Positions 26,325 to 35,604 of a stretch of 64,000 bases of DNA are shown here, one piece after another. The first letter of the stretch is position 1. Every line of letters begins with the position of its first letter. Origin of the DNA: Methanomassiliicoccaceae archaeon UBA328. Its GTDB lineage: Archaea; Thermoplasmatota; Thermoplasmata; Methanomassiliicoccales; Methanomethylophilaceae. Made by a program: the position numbers and the translations under genes. The stretch spans positions 20,345-84,344 of the forward strand of contig DAYM01000006.1 in NCBI GenBank assembly GCA_002506905.1. Direction: 5' to 3'. The notes under the pieces were generated by a model, which saw nothing but the letters and a program-made list of their open reading frames with translations, was not told where the DNA came from and ran no database searches.

Positions 26325-27560
26325 ATGGCATGCAAGAAAAAATGCGAGTCGAAAGAAGGAAGCGGCAGGGACAAGATCGTCCTCGCCTATTCCGGAGGAC
26401 TGGACACATCGGTGGCCATCCACTGGCTTCAGGACAAATACAACCTTGATGTTATCGCGGTCGCGATCAACGTCGGACAGCCTCCCAGCAGCGACGATAT
26501 CGTCGCACGCGCTCTCAGGAACGGTGCCATCAAGGCCGAGTTCGTAGATGTCAAGGACGAATACGTAGAGGATTACGTCTGGCCTGCACTCAAAGCGAAC
26601 GCAGAGTATCAGAACATCTACCCTCTCAGCACGGCTATCGCAAGACCTGTCATCGTCAAAGCACTCGTCGATGTTGCCAAGAAAGAGGGCGCAAAATACA
26701 TCGCCCACGGCTGCACCGCGAAAGGAAACGACCAGGTCAGATTCGATGTCGGTATCGTCTCCCTCGACCCCGAACTCAAGATCATCGCACCCATGAGAGA
26801 GTGGGTCATGACACGTGAGGAAGAGATCGACTACGCCCAGAAGAACGGCATCGAGATCATCGTCAAGAAGGAAAGCCCCTACTCCAGGGACGAGAACCTT
26901 TGGGGAGCATCATGCGAATGCGGACTCCTCGAGGACGCATGGCAGGAGCCTCCGGCAGGCGTGTGGGAACACACCGTCGACCCCGAGAAGGCACCCGACA
27001 AGCCCACATATGTGGAGATCGAATTCAAGGAAGGTATCCCCGTGGCCCTCGACGGCAAGAAGATGAAAGGCGTCGACCTCATCGAGAAACTGGACGAGAT
27101 CGCGGGAGCTAACGGCGTCGGCCGTATCGACCACGTCGAAGACCGTCTTGTCGGTATCAAGAGCAGAGAGACCTACGAATGCCCCGCAGCGGTCACACTC
27201 ATCGCAGCACACCGCGGAATGGAAGCACTCACACTCCCCAGGGACGTCATCGAGTACAAGAGAGGGTTGGAGCACAAGTTCTGCGAGATCGTCTACGACG
27301 GTCTCTGGTTCGGCGGCCTCCGCAAACCCATCAATGCATTCATCGACGAGACCCAGAAATATGTCACAGGTACCATCCGCGTGAAGCTCTACAAGGGATC
27401 ATGCACAGTGGTCGGAAGGAAATCCAAGTATTCCCTGTACGACACCGGACTTGCAACATACGCCAAGGGCGACAAGTTCGACCACACATCCGCGGTCGGA
27501 TTCATCTACTGCTGGGGACTTCCCGGCCAGACAGCCGCCAGAGCACACAAGAAGAAGTGA
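26325..27560 (+). CDS. argG: argininosuccinate synthase
   Basis: An N-type ATP pyrophosphatase: P-loop AYSGGLDTS, then HGCTAKGNDQVRFD (ATP/citrulline site), ESPYSRDENLWG and the C-terminal GLPGQTAARAHKKK. It joins citrulline and aspartate. The ATG at 26325 gives MACKKKCESKEG, a short basic Cys-containing lead; an in-frame ATG at 26307 is possible. It is followed by argH with a 5-base gap, making a second arginine operon on the plus strand. argF and carbamoyl-phosphate synthase are not in the window. Confidence 0.95.
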   Translation: MACKKKCESKEGSGRDKIVLAYSGGLDTSVAIHWLQDKYNLDVIAVAINVGQPPSSDDIVARALRNGAIKAEFVDVKDEYVEDYVWPALKANAEYQNIYPLSTAIARPVIVKALVDVAKKEGAKYIAHGCTAKGNDQVRFDVGIVSLDPELKIIAPMREWVMTREEEIDYAQKNGIEIIVKKESPYSRDENLWGASCECGLLEDAWQEPPAGVWEHTVDPEKAPDKPTYVEIEFKEGIPVALDGKKMKGVDLIEKLDEIAGANGVGRIDHVEDRLVGIKSRETYECPAAVTLIAAHRGMEALTLPRDVIEYKRGLEHKFCEIVYDGLWFGGLRKPINAFIDETQKYVTGTIRVKLYKGSCTVVGRKSKYSLYDTGLATYAKGDKFDHTSAVGFIYCWGLPGQTAARAHKKK

Positions 27561-27565
27561 TCGAT

Positions 27566-29011
27566 TTGAGTGAGAAGGCACTTTGGTCAGGAAGGTTCGA
27601 AGGAGACATGGATGACTCGACGCTCCGTTTCACGTCCTCGCTGGACGTGGACTCCGCGTTGGCATTCTATGATATCATGGGATCGCTGGCCCATGTCAGG
27701 ATGCTGAAGAAATGCGGCATCATCCCGGCCGAAGATGCCGACCTCATTATCGACGGTCTCAAAAAGATCGAGAAGACCCTTGAGGACGGAGAATTGGAAC
27801 TCGACGAGAATCTGGAGGACATCCACACCAACATCGAGTTCAAACTCACATCCATGATCGGTCCCGCCGGCGGAAAACTGCATACCGGAAGGAGCAGGAA
27901 CGACCAGGTGGCGACCGATTTCAGGATGTACCTCAGAGATGCGGCCATGGAGGCTGTCGATAAGGTCGACGACCTCATCATGGCATTGCTCAGGGTAGCC
28001 GAGGACAACGCAGAGACGATCATGCCCGGTTTCACCCACATGCAGCATGCCCAGCCGATCACGCTTGCACAGCATTTCCTTGCCCACGCCTTCAGGCTCG
28101 GCAGGGATGCCGACAGGTTCGTAGATGCGGTCGACAGGATGAACAAATGCCCTCTCGGCTCCGCCGCACTTGCAGGCACCACCTATCCTATCGACAGGAA
28201 GATGACCGCAGATGCGCTGGGATTCAAGGAACCGACCGAAAATTCCATCGATTCCGTGGCTTCAAGAGACAATGTGTCCGAACTTGCGTTCTGCGCCGCC
28301 ATGACGGTGGTAGATATGTCTTCGATCTGCGAGGAACTGGTACTCTGGTCCTCACAGGAATTCGGATTCATAGAGATGGATGACAAGTACACCACGGGAT
28401 CGTCGATCATGCCTCAGAAGAAGAACCCGGATATCGCCGAGCTTATCAGAGGAAGGACCGGCTCGATCATCGGCGGCCTCGTCGCCATGCTGACAATGTC
28501 GAAAGGACTTCCCCTGTCGTACAACCGCGATCTCCAGGAAGACAAAGGAGCGGTCATGGATGCGCTCGACAGCGTGACCTTCTCTGCAGAGATGCTTGCG
28601 AAGGTCATCCTTACCACGGATTATCACAAGGACCGTATGCTTGAGGTCACCCAGAAAGGATTCATCAACGCCACAGACCTTGCAGACTATCTTGTCACCA
28701 AAGGAGTCCCGTTCCGTGAGGCCCACGGCATAGTTGGAGAATCCGTAAGATACTGCATCGAGAACGGAAAAGGTCTCGAAGACCTGTCCCAGGACGAATT
28801 CAGACAATTCAGCCCCAAGATCGAAGATGATATCTACGAATTCCTTCCCGTGAAAGCATGTGTCGAAAGACGCAACTCGTACGGAGGAACATCTTCCGCA
28901 TCCGTCGATACGCAGCTCTCGCTGGCGATCAAACAGCTGATGGCAAGGGATGATTCCGTAAGGGAAGAAACCCAGTTCATCGAAAAATGCTGGGAAGAAC
29001 TTCTTAACTAA
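27566..29011 (+). CDS. argH: argininosuccinate lyase (TTG start)
   Basis: A fumarase/aspartase-superfamily enzyme of 481 residues: KALWSGRFEGDMDDSTLRFT at the N-terminus, HTGRSRNDQVATDFRMY, THMQHAQPITLAQHFLAH and the signature GSSIMPQKKNPD. It splits argininosuccinate to arginine and fumarate. The conserved N-terminus begins one codon after TTG at 27566-27568, and no ATG or GTG is suitably placed, so TTG is the likely start. It is cotranscribed with argG. Confidence 0.94.
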   Translation: MSEKALWSGRFEGDMDDSTLRFTSSLDVDSALAFYDIMGSLAHVRMLKKCGIIPAEDADLIIDGLKKIEKTLEDGELELDENLEDIHTNIEFKLTSMIGPAGGKLHTGRSRNDQVATDFRMYLRDAAMEAVDKVDDLIMALLRVAEDNAETIMPGFTHMQHAQPITLAQHFLAHAFRLGRDADRFVDAVDRMNKCPLGSAALAGTTYPIDRKMTADALGFKEPTENSIDSVASRDNVSELAFCAAMTVVDMSSICEELVLWSSQEFGFIEMDDKYTTGSSIMPQKKNPDIAELIRGRTGSIIGGLVAMLTMSKGLPLSYNRDLQEDKGAVMDALDSVTFSAEMLAKVILTTDYHKDRMLEVTQKGFINATDLADYLVTKGVPFREAHGIVGESVRYCIENGKGLEDLSQDEFRQFSPKIEDDIYEFLPVKACVERRNSYGGTSSASVDTQLSLAIKQLMARDDSVREETQFIEKCWEELLN

Positions 29012-29016
29012 AACCT

Positions 29017-29031
29017 AGGGGGTCTCCCCCT
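29017..29031 (+). terminator. short G/C hairpin after argH
   Basis: AGGGGG (29017-29022), loop TCT, CCCCCT (29026-29031). It lies directly after the argH stop and touches the end of the convergent GNAT gene; the T-run is weak (TATTC). Confidence 0.4.
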
Positions 29032-29513
29032 TATTCAATATTATATCTCATGGTGATGGTCTCGTAACCGTCGCCTTTTCTGACGATACCGGTGTCCTCG
29101 AACCCTACCTTCTTGTACATGCGGATGGCGGATCCGTTCTTGGAATTGACACAGAGAACTATGCCTTTCAATCCCATCCCCTTGGCAATTGATACCATCT
29201 CGTGGATCAGCGCAGTGCCTTTTCCCTTCCCTCTGTATTCCTTCAGAAGATAGAATTTACTCAGGACCATAATGGTACCGCGAACGTAATATGCCAGATA
29301 CCCGATGCGAACACCGCTGTCGAGTATGTATGCGTACTTGTATCCGTCTGCGGATATCTCTTCGCGGATCTTGTCCGGGGTCAGTGTCTCATCGTAGAAT
29401 TTTATGACCGCACGTCTTTCGACAAAATCGTAGACCTCGATAAGAAGATCGTAAGCCATGGCTGAAAGCCCTTCTGCCTCGTCTACATCTACCCATTCGA
29501 GATCTTTATTCAT
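29031..29513 (-). CDS. GNAT-family N-acetyltransferase
   Basis: A 160-residue acetyltransferase. The acetyl-CoA motif A is visible as LKEYRGKGKGTALIHEMVSI (Arg/Gln-x-x-Gly-x-Gly/Ala pattern), followed by VLCVNSKNGSAIRMYKKVGF (motif B). The substrate is unknown (protein N-terminus or small amine). The frame stays open upstream inside metY to 30017, but the family N-terminus (MNKDLEWVDVDEAEGLSAMA) begins at 29513. Confidence 0.85.
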   Translation of the reverse strand: MNKDLEWVDVDEAEGLSAMAYDLLIEVYDFVERRAVIKFYDETLTPDKIREEISADGYKYAYILDSGVRIGYLAYYVRGTIMVLSKFYLLKEYRGKGKGTALIHEMVSIAKGMGLKGIVLCVNSKNGSAIRMYKKVGFEDTGIVRKGDGYETITMRYNIE

Positions 29514-29527
29514 GATAGTATTAAAGA

Positions 29528-29547
29528 GGCCCCTCCGGAGAGGGGCC
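29528..29547 (-). terminator. metY terminator hairpin
   Basis: GGCCCCTC (29528-29535), loop CGGA, GAGGGGCC (29540-29547): a perfect 8-base stem. On the minus strand it is followed by TCTTTAATACT. It lies 7 bases after the metY stop. Confidence 0.55.
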
Positions 29548-29554
29548 GTTGTAT

Positions 29555-30880
29555 TCAGATCTTGGCAAATGCCTGATCGAAGTCTGCCAGGATATCCTTG
29601 ATGTTCTCGCATCCGATGGACAGCCTGATGGTCGTCTGCTTGATACCTGCGCCTTCGAGCTCCTCGGGACTGAGCTGGGAGTGGGTGGTGCTTGCAGGGT
29701 GGATGACCAGGGATTTCATATCGGCCACATTTGCAAGGAAGGAGAAGAGCTTGAGGCTCTCGCAGAACTTCTGTGCGTCTGCCTTCGTTCCCTTGATCTC
29801 GAAGGTGAAGATGGACCCAGCGCCGTTGGGGAAATATTTCTCGTACAGGGCATGGTTCGGGTGGTCCTTCAGCGAAGGATGGTTCACCTTGGCCACCTTG
29901 GGGTGCTTGTTGAGATATTCCACGACGGCAAGAGCGTTCTGGACATGGCGCTCGACACGCAGCGAGAGCGTTTCGAGTCCCTGCAGCAGCATGAAGGCCG
30001 TGAAAGGCGATATGCATGCTCCGGTATCGCGGAGGATGACTGCTCTCACCCAGGTAGTGAAAGCCGTGGGCCCGAAGGACTCACAGAAATTCAGACCGTG
30101 GTAACTGGGATCCGGCTCTGCTATCTTGGGATATTTGCCGGAGGCCTTCCAGTCGAACTTTCCATTCTCGATGATGACCCCGCCGAGGACGGTACCATGT
30201 CCGCCGATGAACTTGGTGGCAGATTCGACACAGATATCTGCTCCGTGCTCCAGAGGCCTGAAAAGATAGGGTGTCGCGAATGTATTGTCCACGATGAGCG
30301 GGATGTTGTATTTATGAACGATCTCCGCAAGCTCGTCGATATCGTACAAGGTAGCATTCGGATTTCCGAAGGTCTCGATAAGGACCGCCTTGGTGTTCTC
30401 CTGGATCGCATTCTCGAAGTTGCTGAAATCGTCGGGGTTGACGAACGTGGTCTTTACACCGAACGCAGAAAGCGTGTGTGCCAGAGTGTTGTATGTTCCG
30501 CCGTAGATGTTGTTCGACGCTACTATATGGTCTCCCGCAGAAGTGAGCGCCTGGAATGTGTATGTCAATGCTGCTGCTCCGGAAGCAACTGCAAGTGCGG
30601 AGGTTCCTCCCTCAAGGGCTGCGATGCGCTTCTCGAATGCAAGCTGCGTATCATTGGTCAGACGGCCGTAGATGTTTCCGTCCTCTTTGAGGACGAATCT
30701 GTCCGCTGCCTGTTTCGCATCCTTGAATACATAAGATGTGGAAAGGTAGATCGGCACTGCCCTTGCACCGGTAACCGGATCCGGCTCTTCCTGACCGGCA
30801 TGTAACTGAAGTGTCTCGAATCCGAGTTTGTCCTTGTTGTTGGGACCGCTCGGGATGTTTGTGTTTGCTTTCTGTGACAT
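29555..30880 (-). CDS. metY: O-acetylhomoserine (thiol)-lyase
   Basis: A Cys/Met-metabolism PLP enzyme of 441 residues: GFETLQLHAGQEEPDPVTGA, RAVPIYLSTSYVF, PLP Lys in SATKFIGGHGTVLGG, and STTHSQLSPEEL near the C-terminus. It makes homocysteine from O-acetylhomoserine and sulfide, fitting a sulfide-rich anaerobic habitat. The ATG at 30880 has GAGG nine bases upstream; an in-frame GTG at 30922 lies further up. The promoter region holds the palindrome TATTCATATATGAATA (about 30956-30971), which overlaps the TATA box. Confidence 0.92.
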   Translation of the reverse strand: MSQKANTNIPSGPNNKDKLGFETLQLHAGQEEPDPVTGARAVPIYLSTSYVFKDAKQAADRFVLKEDGNIYGRLTNDTQLAFEKRIAALEGGTSALAVASGAAALTYTFQALTSAGDHIVASNNIYGGTYNTLAHTLSAFGVKTTFVNPDDFSNFENAIQENTKAVLIETFGNPNATLYDIDELAEIVHKYNIPLIVDNTFATPYLFRPLEHGADICVESATKFIGGHGTVLGGVIIENGKFDWKASGKYPKIAEPDPSYHGLNFCESFGPTAFTTWVRAVILRDTGACISPFTAFMLLQGLETLSLRVERHVQNALAVVEYLNKHPKVAKVNHPSLKDHPNHALYEKYFPNGAGSIFTFEIKGTKADAQKFCESLKLFSFLANVADMKSLVIHPASTTHSQLSPEELEGAGIKQTTIRLSIGCENIKDILADFDQAFAKI

Positions 30881-31029
30881 TGTATTGCCTCTTTGCAGCT
30901 GAACTGCGTTATCTGTTGTCACCGAATAAATGTATTTACGACCTATTGTCGATAATATTCATATATGAATAATTATGAGGAAAAATGAAAGAAATATGAA
31001 GGATAATATTCAAAACAGAATATTAAATT

Positions 31030-31395
31030 TCAGCTGAAATTAGCATCGTCATCAGATGTGACTTCGTATTTGACGTTGGCGGAATTCAGATAATTCATGA
31101 TGACCTGGGTGATCTTGGACAGGTCTGTAGCCTTGCTGAAGCTCTTGATGTAGAACTCCTTGCGGTCCATGGGGAAGACCATCCTGATCTTTCCTTTCCT
31201 GTTGTATCCCTCGGGCTTACGGTTCTGCCTGAGGTCGATCATGTTGAGTTCGACGAACATCTGGAAGATCTCCTCATCCTCCGGCATCTGACCGATCTCT
31301 TCCAGGAATGCCTTAAGAATGTCAGGGAAAACGGGTGCAAGATCCTTGTAGTCGGATTTACCTTTGAGAACAAAGTGATTGCTGTAGACCTTCAT
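31030..31395 (-). CDS. conserved-looking hypothetical protein (121 aa)
   Basis: MKVYSNHFVLKGKSDYKDLA to VTSDDDANFS, 121 residues, soluble, with alternating helix and strand patterns (ILKAFLEEIGQMPEDEEIFQ; GKIRMVFPMDRKEFYIKSFS). There is no cofactor or metal motif. Codon use matches real genes here. I do not recognise it. It is divergent from thiD-thiN. The 30923-31029 gap upstream of metY is AT-rich and has no gene. Confidence 0.65.
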   Translation of the reverse strand: MKVYSNHFVLKGKSDYKDLAPVFPDILKAFLEEIGQMPEDEEIFQMFVELNMIDLRQNRKPEGYNRKGKIRMVFPMDRKEFYIKSFSKATDLSKITQVIMNYLNSANVKYEVTSDDDANFS

Positions 31396-31486
31396 CGTTC
31401 CAAGTCATACATCGCCATTATTTAAGCAGTTTGATTGGTGGATCGTATCCCAGATGGGGAAACTTCGAACATATTCGTTATAATAT

Positions 31487-31494
31487 TTTATATA
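31487..31494 (+). promoter_or_regulatory. TATA box of thiD-thiN
   Basis: TTTATATA, ending 22 bases before the ATG at 31517, which is the spacing of a leaderless archaeal transcript. This leaves no room for a TPP riboswitch in the mRNA. Confidence 0.6.
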
Positions 31495-31516
31495 GGCATT
31501 ATTAAATCACCGTCAC

Positions 31517-32800
31517 ATGAGGACCGCTCTGACAATAGCGGGTTCCGATTCCGTCGGTGGTGCCGGCATTCAGGCCGATATAAAGGCCATGACCGCAGTA
31601 GGCGTACATGCCGCCACCGTCATCACAGCCGTCACGGCACAGAATACATGCAAGGTCGAAGAGATCTATCCGATACCTCCCGAGATGATCCAGGCACAGC
31701 TCGAAGCTGTACTGAAGGATTGTAAGGTCAAGGCAATAAAGACAGGTATGCTCTACAACGCGGAAACGGTCGAAGTGATCGTTGATACGATCGAGGACCA
31801 TGAGGCCCCACTGATCGTGGATCCCGTTATGGTGGCAACAGTCGGAGACGATCTGTGCGACAAAAGTCTGACACGTGCATTGAAAGAGGACCTACTCCCG
31901 ATATGCGAGCTCGTAACGCCCAATAAACAAGAGGCGGAAGTACTGGCGAACATGAAGATATCCAACAAGGATGACGCAATGTTCGCATGCGAGATCATCG
32001 GAAAACAGGGTTCTTCCGTCCTTCTGAAAGGAGGACACATAAATACGAACGTGGTCACAGATTATCTGTACCTCTCGTCTGAGTTCACGGAAATGAGATA
32101 CCCGAGACTCAATAAAGCCGGACACGGAAGCGGTTGCGTCCTGTCCGCATACATCACTGCGAACATGGCCATGGGAAACGACCTGGTCAATTCGGCACTG
32201 ATGTCCAGAAAACTGATGCAGGAAGCGATAGCTTCACAGTATGAGATAGGCGAAGGAGAACCTGTCGTCAACCCTACCGTCAAGGCAGGCAATGACAAGG
32301 TAAAGACCTCCGTCCTCGAAGCTGTGGACGATGCGGCAAGGAAACTGATGGACCTGATCCCCATAGAACTCGTCCTGAAAGGCGGCATCAACATCGCCTA
32401 CGCCATGCCGAACGCTGCAGGACCCGAAGAGATCGCCGCAGTGGACAGAAGACTTGTCGTCCACAACGGAATGCTCGTGAAGAACGGCCCTGCGAAGCTT
32501 GGTTCGGCAGAACACCTGTCGTACGTCCTCCTTGAGATAATGAAGGAGAACCCCGATTACAGATGCATCATGAACATCCTCGACACCCCCGATACAGAAG
32601 ATATCATCGAAGAGGTCGGACTCCGTTCCACTAAGTTCAACAGAAAAGGAAAACCCTCTCTGGCCGAAATGACCAAGAAGGCCATAGCCGAACTCCACGG
32701 AAAGATACCCGATGCGATAATCGACAGGGAAGAGAAGATGATCAGGATCGTCGGCAAGGATCCGAACGACGTTCTGGATAAGTTGGAATCAATTCTTTGA
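31517..32800 (+). CDS. thiD: bifunctional HMP/HMP-P kinase and thiamine-phosphate synthase (ThiD-ThiN)
   Basis: Residues 1-260: a ThiD ribokinase-fold kinase with TIAGSDSVGGAGIQADIKAM, the anion-hole region NKAGHGSGCVLSAYITANMA, and LIVDPVMVATVGDD. Residues about 265-427: a ThiN domain (ELVLKGGINIAYAMPNAAGP, EIAAVDRRLVVHNG, LRSTKFNRKGKPSL), the archaeal non-orthologous replacement of ThiE. Together they phosphorylate hydroxymethylpyrimidine twice and couple it to thiazole phosphate. It has a leaderless promoter. A canonical ThiE gene lies 4 kb downstream, so the last step is encoded twice. Confidence 0.92.
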   Translation: MRTALTIAGSDSVGGAGIQADIKAMTAVGVHAATVITAVTAQNTCKVEEIYPIPPEMIQAQLEAVLKDCKVKAIKTGMLYNAETVEVIVDTIEDHEAPLIVDPVMVATVGDDLCDKSLTRALKEDLLPICELVTPNKQEAEVLANMKISNKDDAMFACEIIGKQGSSVLLKGGHINTNVVTDYLYLSSEFTEMRYPRLNKAGHGSGCVLSAYITANMAMGNDLVNSALMSRKLMQEAIASQYEIGEGEPVVNPTVKAGNDKVKTSVLEAVDDAARKLMDLIPIELVLKGGINIAYAMPNAAGPEEIAAVDRRLVVHNGMLVKNGPAKLGSAEHLSYVLLEIMKENPDYRCIMNILDTPDTEDIIEEVGLRSTKFNRKGKPSLAEMTKKAIAELHGKIPDAIIDREEKMIRIVGKDPNDVLDKLESIL

Positions 32801-32804
32801 AACC

Positions 32805-32832
32805 GCGGGGAACCATCCCCGCACCTTTTTCT
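32805..32832 (+). terminator. thiD-thiN terminator
   Basis: GCGGGG (32805-32810), loop AACCAT, CCCCGC (32817-32822), followed by ACCTTTTTCT. It starts 4 bases after the stop codon. A classic intrinsic-terminator shape. Confidence 0.65.
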
Positions 32833-32837
32833 TTATA

Positions 32838-32870
32838 ATAAAAAGAGGCCGATGCGCGAACGCACCGGCC
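32838..32870 (-). terminator. terminator of the amino acid permease
   Basis: On the minus strand GGCCGGTGCG (from 32870) pairs with CGCATCGGCC (to 32847) around the stable loop TTCG, with one G-T pair, then TCTTTTTATT. It ends the permease transcript; with the thiD-thiN terminator it forms a back-to-back pair. Confidence 0.65.
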
Positions 32871-32883
32871 GTTGAAAATGATC

Positions 32884-34362
32884 TCAGACCTGAGGTCCGC
32901 TGTCATCGTTGGACGTCTTCTCTTCGACCATTTCCTGCTTCTCCCTGTTCTTGTAGTATCTCTGCAGAACAAAGTAGAACGGAATGTAGATCAGAAGGAT
33001 GGCATATCCTACGATGACTCCCTCGATACCGTACAGTATGTAACTGTAGTAGGTAAGACCGGGAACGAGCAGACAGATCTGGAAAAATGCCATACCGATG
33101 GCTATTCCGAGCCATCCGCGGGGACACTTCCACGGTCTTTCGAGGTTCTTGAACCTGGGGTCAAGCCTGGATTTGATGAATGCGAGCATTGCAATTCCGT
33201 TGGCCAGACAGAATCCGATGGAGGATGCTGCGAGGATCATTCCGGGGCTTCCGAGAGGGACCAGACACATACCGAAGATGAACTGGAAGACCATTGCGCT
33301 GACAGGTGCTCCGTATACATTCGTCGTACCGAAGAACCTGGGCATGTTGTCTTCCTTTGCCATCGTGTACATGGTCCTGGATGTTCCGAGGAAAGCCGTC
33401 TGGATGATCATGATCAGACCGGCCACCAAAAGCAGGATGGCTATGTACATTCCGTAATGTCCGAACGCGCTCTCACAGATGGGGATGAAGGTCATGTATC
33501 CGTTATCGAGGACACCGTCGACACCGAGAACTCCGAAGACAGAGGTTGCGACGAGGACGTACACGAACAGACAGATCAGTCCGCATGCGATCATTGCCTT
33601 GGGCAGGTCCTTTCCGGGGTTCTTGTATTCCGGACCGTAGACGGCGGTGGTCTCCCATCCGCAGGCACTCCACTGAGCAATTGCAAGCGTACCGAACAGG
33701 AACATAGCATCCATTCCGCCGAATTTATCGAACATCGGAGGCAGGAACTGATCTGTGATGTTGCTCATCGAGAAGTCTCCGTTGAAGAACGGAATGACCG
33801 CGATGACGACCAGGGGGATGATGGTGATCGCTGCAAGGATGGTACCCAACTTGGCTCCGCTGGCAAGTCCTCTGAGACCGATCAGGAAGATCAGAAGATA
33901 GATCGCCAGACTGACCACGATATTGATGACCATATTGGTCTCCATACCGAAAAGTGCGGCGACATAACCTGCGGCAAGGATCGAGAACACGGGAATGACC
34001 GCAGACCATGTGAACCAATAGTTCCATGCGCAGAAGGCTCCTATGAACTTTCCTTTGTTGAATTTGTTCGGATCGGCATTCTCTTCCGTAAACACTTTCT
34101 GTGCACAGCCTGGTACACCGGATGCTTGGAATGTTACAGACATCTCACCGATGGCGAAATTCTGAAGGAATCCCTGAACACAGGATATTCCCCAAATGAC
34201 TATTCCAAATGCATATAAGGGCTCGGCCAAGTCATAAAGTGACGGAAGAATCAGAATAGGGACACCCATCGCAATGATGAGTCCCTGTTTCCAGTCAATG
34301 GATTTCACAAGTTCGTTGACTGTGATCTTTGACTCGGTCTTTGTTTCTCCCATGTTAATCAT
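32884..34362 (-). CDS. APC-family amino acid permease
   Basis: A 492-residue amino acid-polyamine-organocation transporter with about 12-14 helices. Characteristic parts include MGVPILILPSLYDL at the first helix, GCGWETTAVYGPEYKNPGKDLPKAM (conserved loop after TM6) and TMAKEDNMPRFFG. It takes up amino acids or related compounds; the exact substrate is not readable. Two in-frame ATGs (34362 and 34353) are possible. It is flanked upstream by a long AT-rich region. Confidence 0.88.
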   Translation of the reverse strand: MINMGETKTESKITVNELVKSIDWKQGLIIAMGVPILILPSLYDLAEPLYAFGIVIWGISCVQGFLQNFAIGEMSVTFQASGVPGCAQKVFTEENADPNKFNKGKFIGAFCAWNYWFTWSAVIPVFSILAAGYVAALFGMETNMVINIVVSLAIYLLIFLIGLRGLASGAKLGTILAAITIIPLVVIAVIPFFNGDFSMSNITDQFLPPMFDKFGGMDAMFLFGTLAIAQWSACGWETTAVYGPEYKNPGKDLPKAMIACGLICLFVYVLVATSVFGVLGVDGVLDNGYMTFIPICESAFGHYGMYIAILLLVAGLIMIIQTAFLGTSRTMYTMAKEDNMPRFFGTTNVYGAPVSAMVFQFIFGMCLVPLGSPGMILAASSIGFCLANGIAMLAFIKSRLDPRFKNLERPWKCPRGWLGIAIGMAFFQICLLVPGLTYYSYILYGIEGVIVGYAILLIYIPFYFVLQRYYKNREKQEMVEEKTSNDDSGPQV

Positions 34363-34660
34363 TAATCCTGCTCAATTGTTGAAAACCCGTTTCAAATATT
34401 GAGCGTCTCAACATAATACCAGCAGGATAGTATTTATAATTAGCTATTTTTTGTACAAATTTTTAATTCAACTATATAAATACTTTTGTATTAAATTACA
34501 TTTTTTCAGTTATAGTATATATAATTATGTTAAAATTGTAGAACATAAGATAAAAAAATGCCGCGGACCGAATGCCTGCGCAGATCGGATAATGATGATA
34601 AGTACAATAAAAATATGAAGGTTGATTTAAGTGGTTTTTATCGGCCGAAAGACCGAACGA
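34363..34660. other. AT-rich intergenic region of about 300 bases
   Basis: This gap separates the permease start from the FKBP-gene end. It is very AT-rich, with several TATA-like motifs (for example TATAAATAC near 34475 and TATATAATT near 34518) able to drive the permease. A short GC-rich island at 34558-34600 opens a 41-codon frame (34558-34683) with no convincing coding character. I see no RNA gene. Confidence 0.5.
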
Positions 34661-35575
34661 TCATTCGATGGAAACGATCGTGATCTCGAAGTAGAGGACC
34701 TCGTTGTACTTCTCGCCGCACGTCCTGCATGTGAAGGTATCGGCGACACCGTCACTGGACGGGTCGGTCACGGACGTGATGTAGAAGTAGCTCGTTCCGA
34801 AATCTACCTTGATCATCTGAACTTCGATGTTTCCGACTGTGGATCCGGTCGACTGGTATTCGACATCATATGTGAATGTGATGGTCGATGCTGTGACAGC
34901 CGATACGTCCAGGGTTACCTTTCCGAAGTCACCGTCGTAGTTAACATAAGACTTTCCGGCCTCAGGTGAATACGTGATGACGACCATTCCAGTGGACTGG
35001 TTGTAAGATGAGGATGCGAGCCACCCGTATTTGGATGTGAAGTTGTTGTTAACTGCTTCTCCGTTGAGGTCCTCATATATGGATTCGAACTCTGTGACGG
35101 TCATCGTCTCTGTCGCACTTACGGTCTGACTCTGAGTGCAATCGACGACCTTGCTGGTGTCTGCGCAGACATATCCGTCTCCGACACCTACTTCGATCTT
35201 TACGGTCTCTCCGACCTTATGTCCGAGCAAGGCATTTTGGAAAGCGATCAGAACATCGTCTCCGCCCATTTCCACTTCGAATGTGGAATAGGAGGTCTTG
35301 CTGAAATCGTTGGCCTTAAGGATGGAATCGTCGGTACCGATGGATTCGTATGTAGTATCAAGAACAGCTGCATTCTCTTCGCCGTATGCAGCGTAAAGCG
35401 TAAGGGTGTAATTCACGGTCACAGTGTCGCCGTCATTGACCTGCGTATTGTCAGGAGCGAGGTATTTATCGTATACTCCCGCACTAATAACAGCACAACC
35501 GGCCAAGAGGAACACAACAAGACACACCATGAAAATGGGGTCTCTGCTCTTTTTGACTTTTTCTTTGTCAGTCAT
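34661..35575 (-). CDS. membrane-anchored FKBP-type peptidyl-prolyl isomerase
   Basis: 304 residues. A short basic N-terminus and one hydrophobic helix (FMVCLVVFLLAGCAVISAGV) anchor the protein; an archaeal SlyD-like FKBP domain follows (VNDGDTVTVNYTLTLY, FEVEMGGDDVLIAFQNALLG, KVGETVKIEVGVGDGY) with an insert and a distal beta domain. Near the C-terminus CRTCGEKYNEVLYFEI resembles a half zinc ribbon. It probably folds exported proteins outside the membrane. The ATG at 35575 is chosen because a TATATA lies about 30 bases before it. Confidence 0.8.
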   Translation of the reverse strand: MTDKEKVKKSRDPIFMVCLVVFLLAGCAVISAGVYDKYLAPDNTQVNDGDTVTVNYTLTLYAAYGEENAAVLDTTYESIGTDDSILKANDFSKTSYSTFEVEMGGDDVLIAFQNALLGHKVGETVKIEVGVGDGYVCADTSKVVDCTQSQTVSATETMTVTEFESIYEDLNGEAVNNNFTSKYGWLASSSYNQSTGMVVITYSPEAGKSYVNYDGDFGKVTLDVSAVTASTITFTYDVEYQSTGSTVGNIEVQMIKVDFGTSYFYITSVTDPSSDGVADTFTCRTCGEKYNEVLYFEITIVSIE

Positions 35576-35604
35576 TGATACCGAATTTCGCAATGTCTGT
35601 TTAC

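Noticed and set aside
29549..30805. 418-codon frame opposite metY
   Set aside because: Antisense shadow; MetY is complete on the minus strand.
30945..31020. Palindrome TATTCATATATGAATA before metY as a specific methionine operator
   Set aside because: It overlaps the TATA box and is very AT-rich, so it may only be promoter sequence; kept as a note under metY.
31396..31516. Possible TPP riboswitch before thiD-thiN
   Set aside because: No CUGAGA-type THI-box core, and the TATA box leaves almost no 5' leader.
32872..34218. 448-codon frame opposite the amino acid permease
   Set aside because: Shadow rich in Asp/Glu/His/Cys with no fold pattern; the minus strand encodes an intact APC transporter.
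34558..34683. 41-codon ORF in the AT-rich gap after the FKBP gene
   Set aside because: Low-complexity basic peptide, no clear promoter or RBS, and it runs into the FKBP gene on the other strand.
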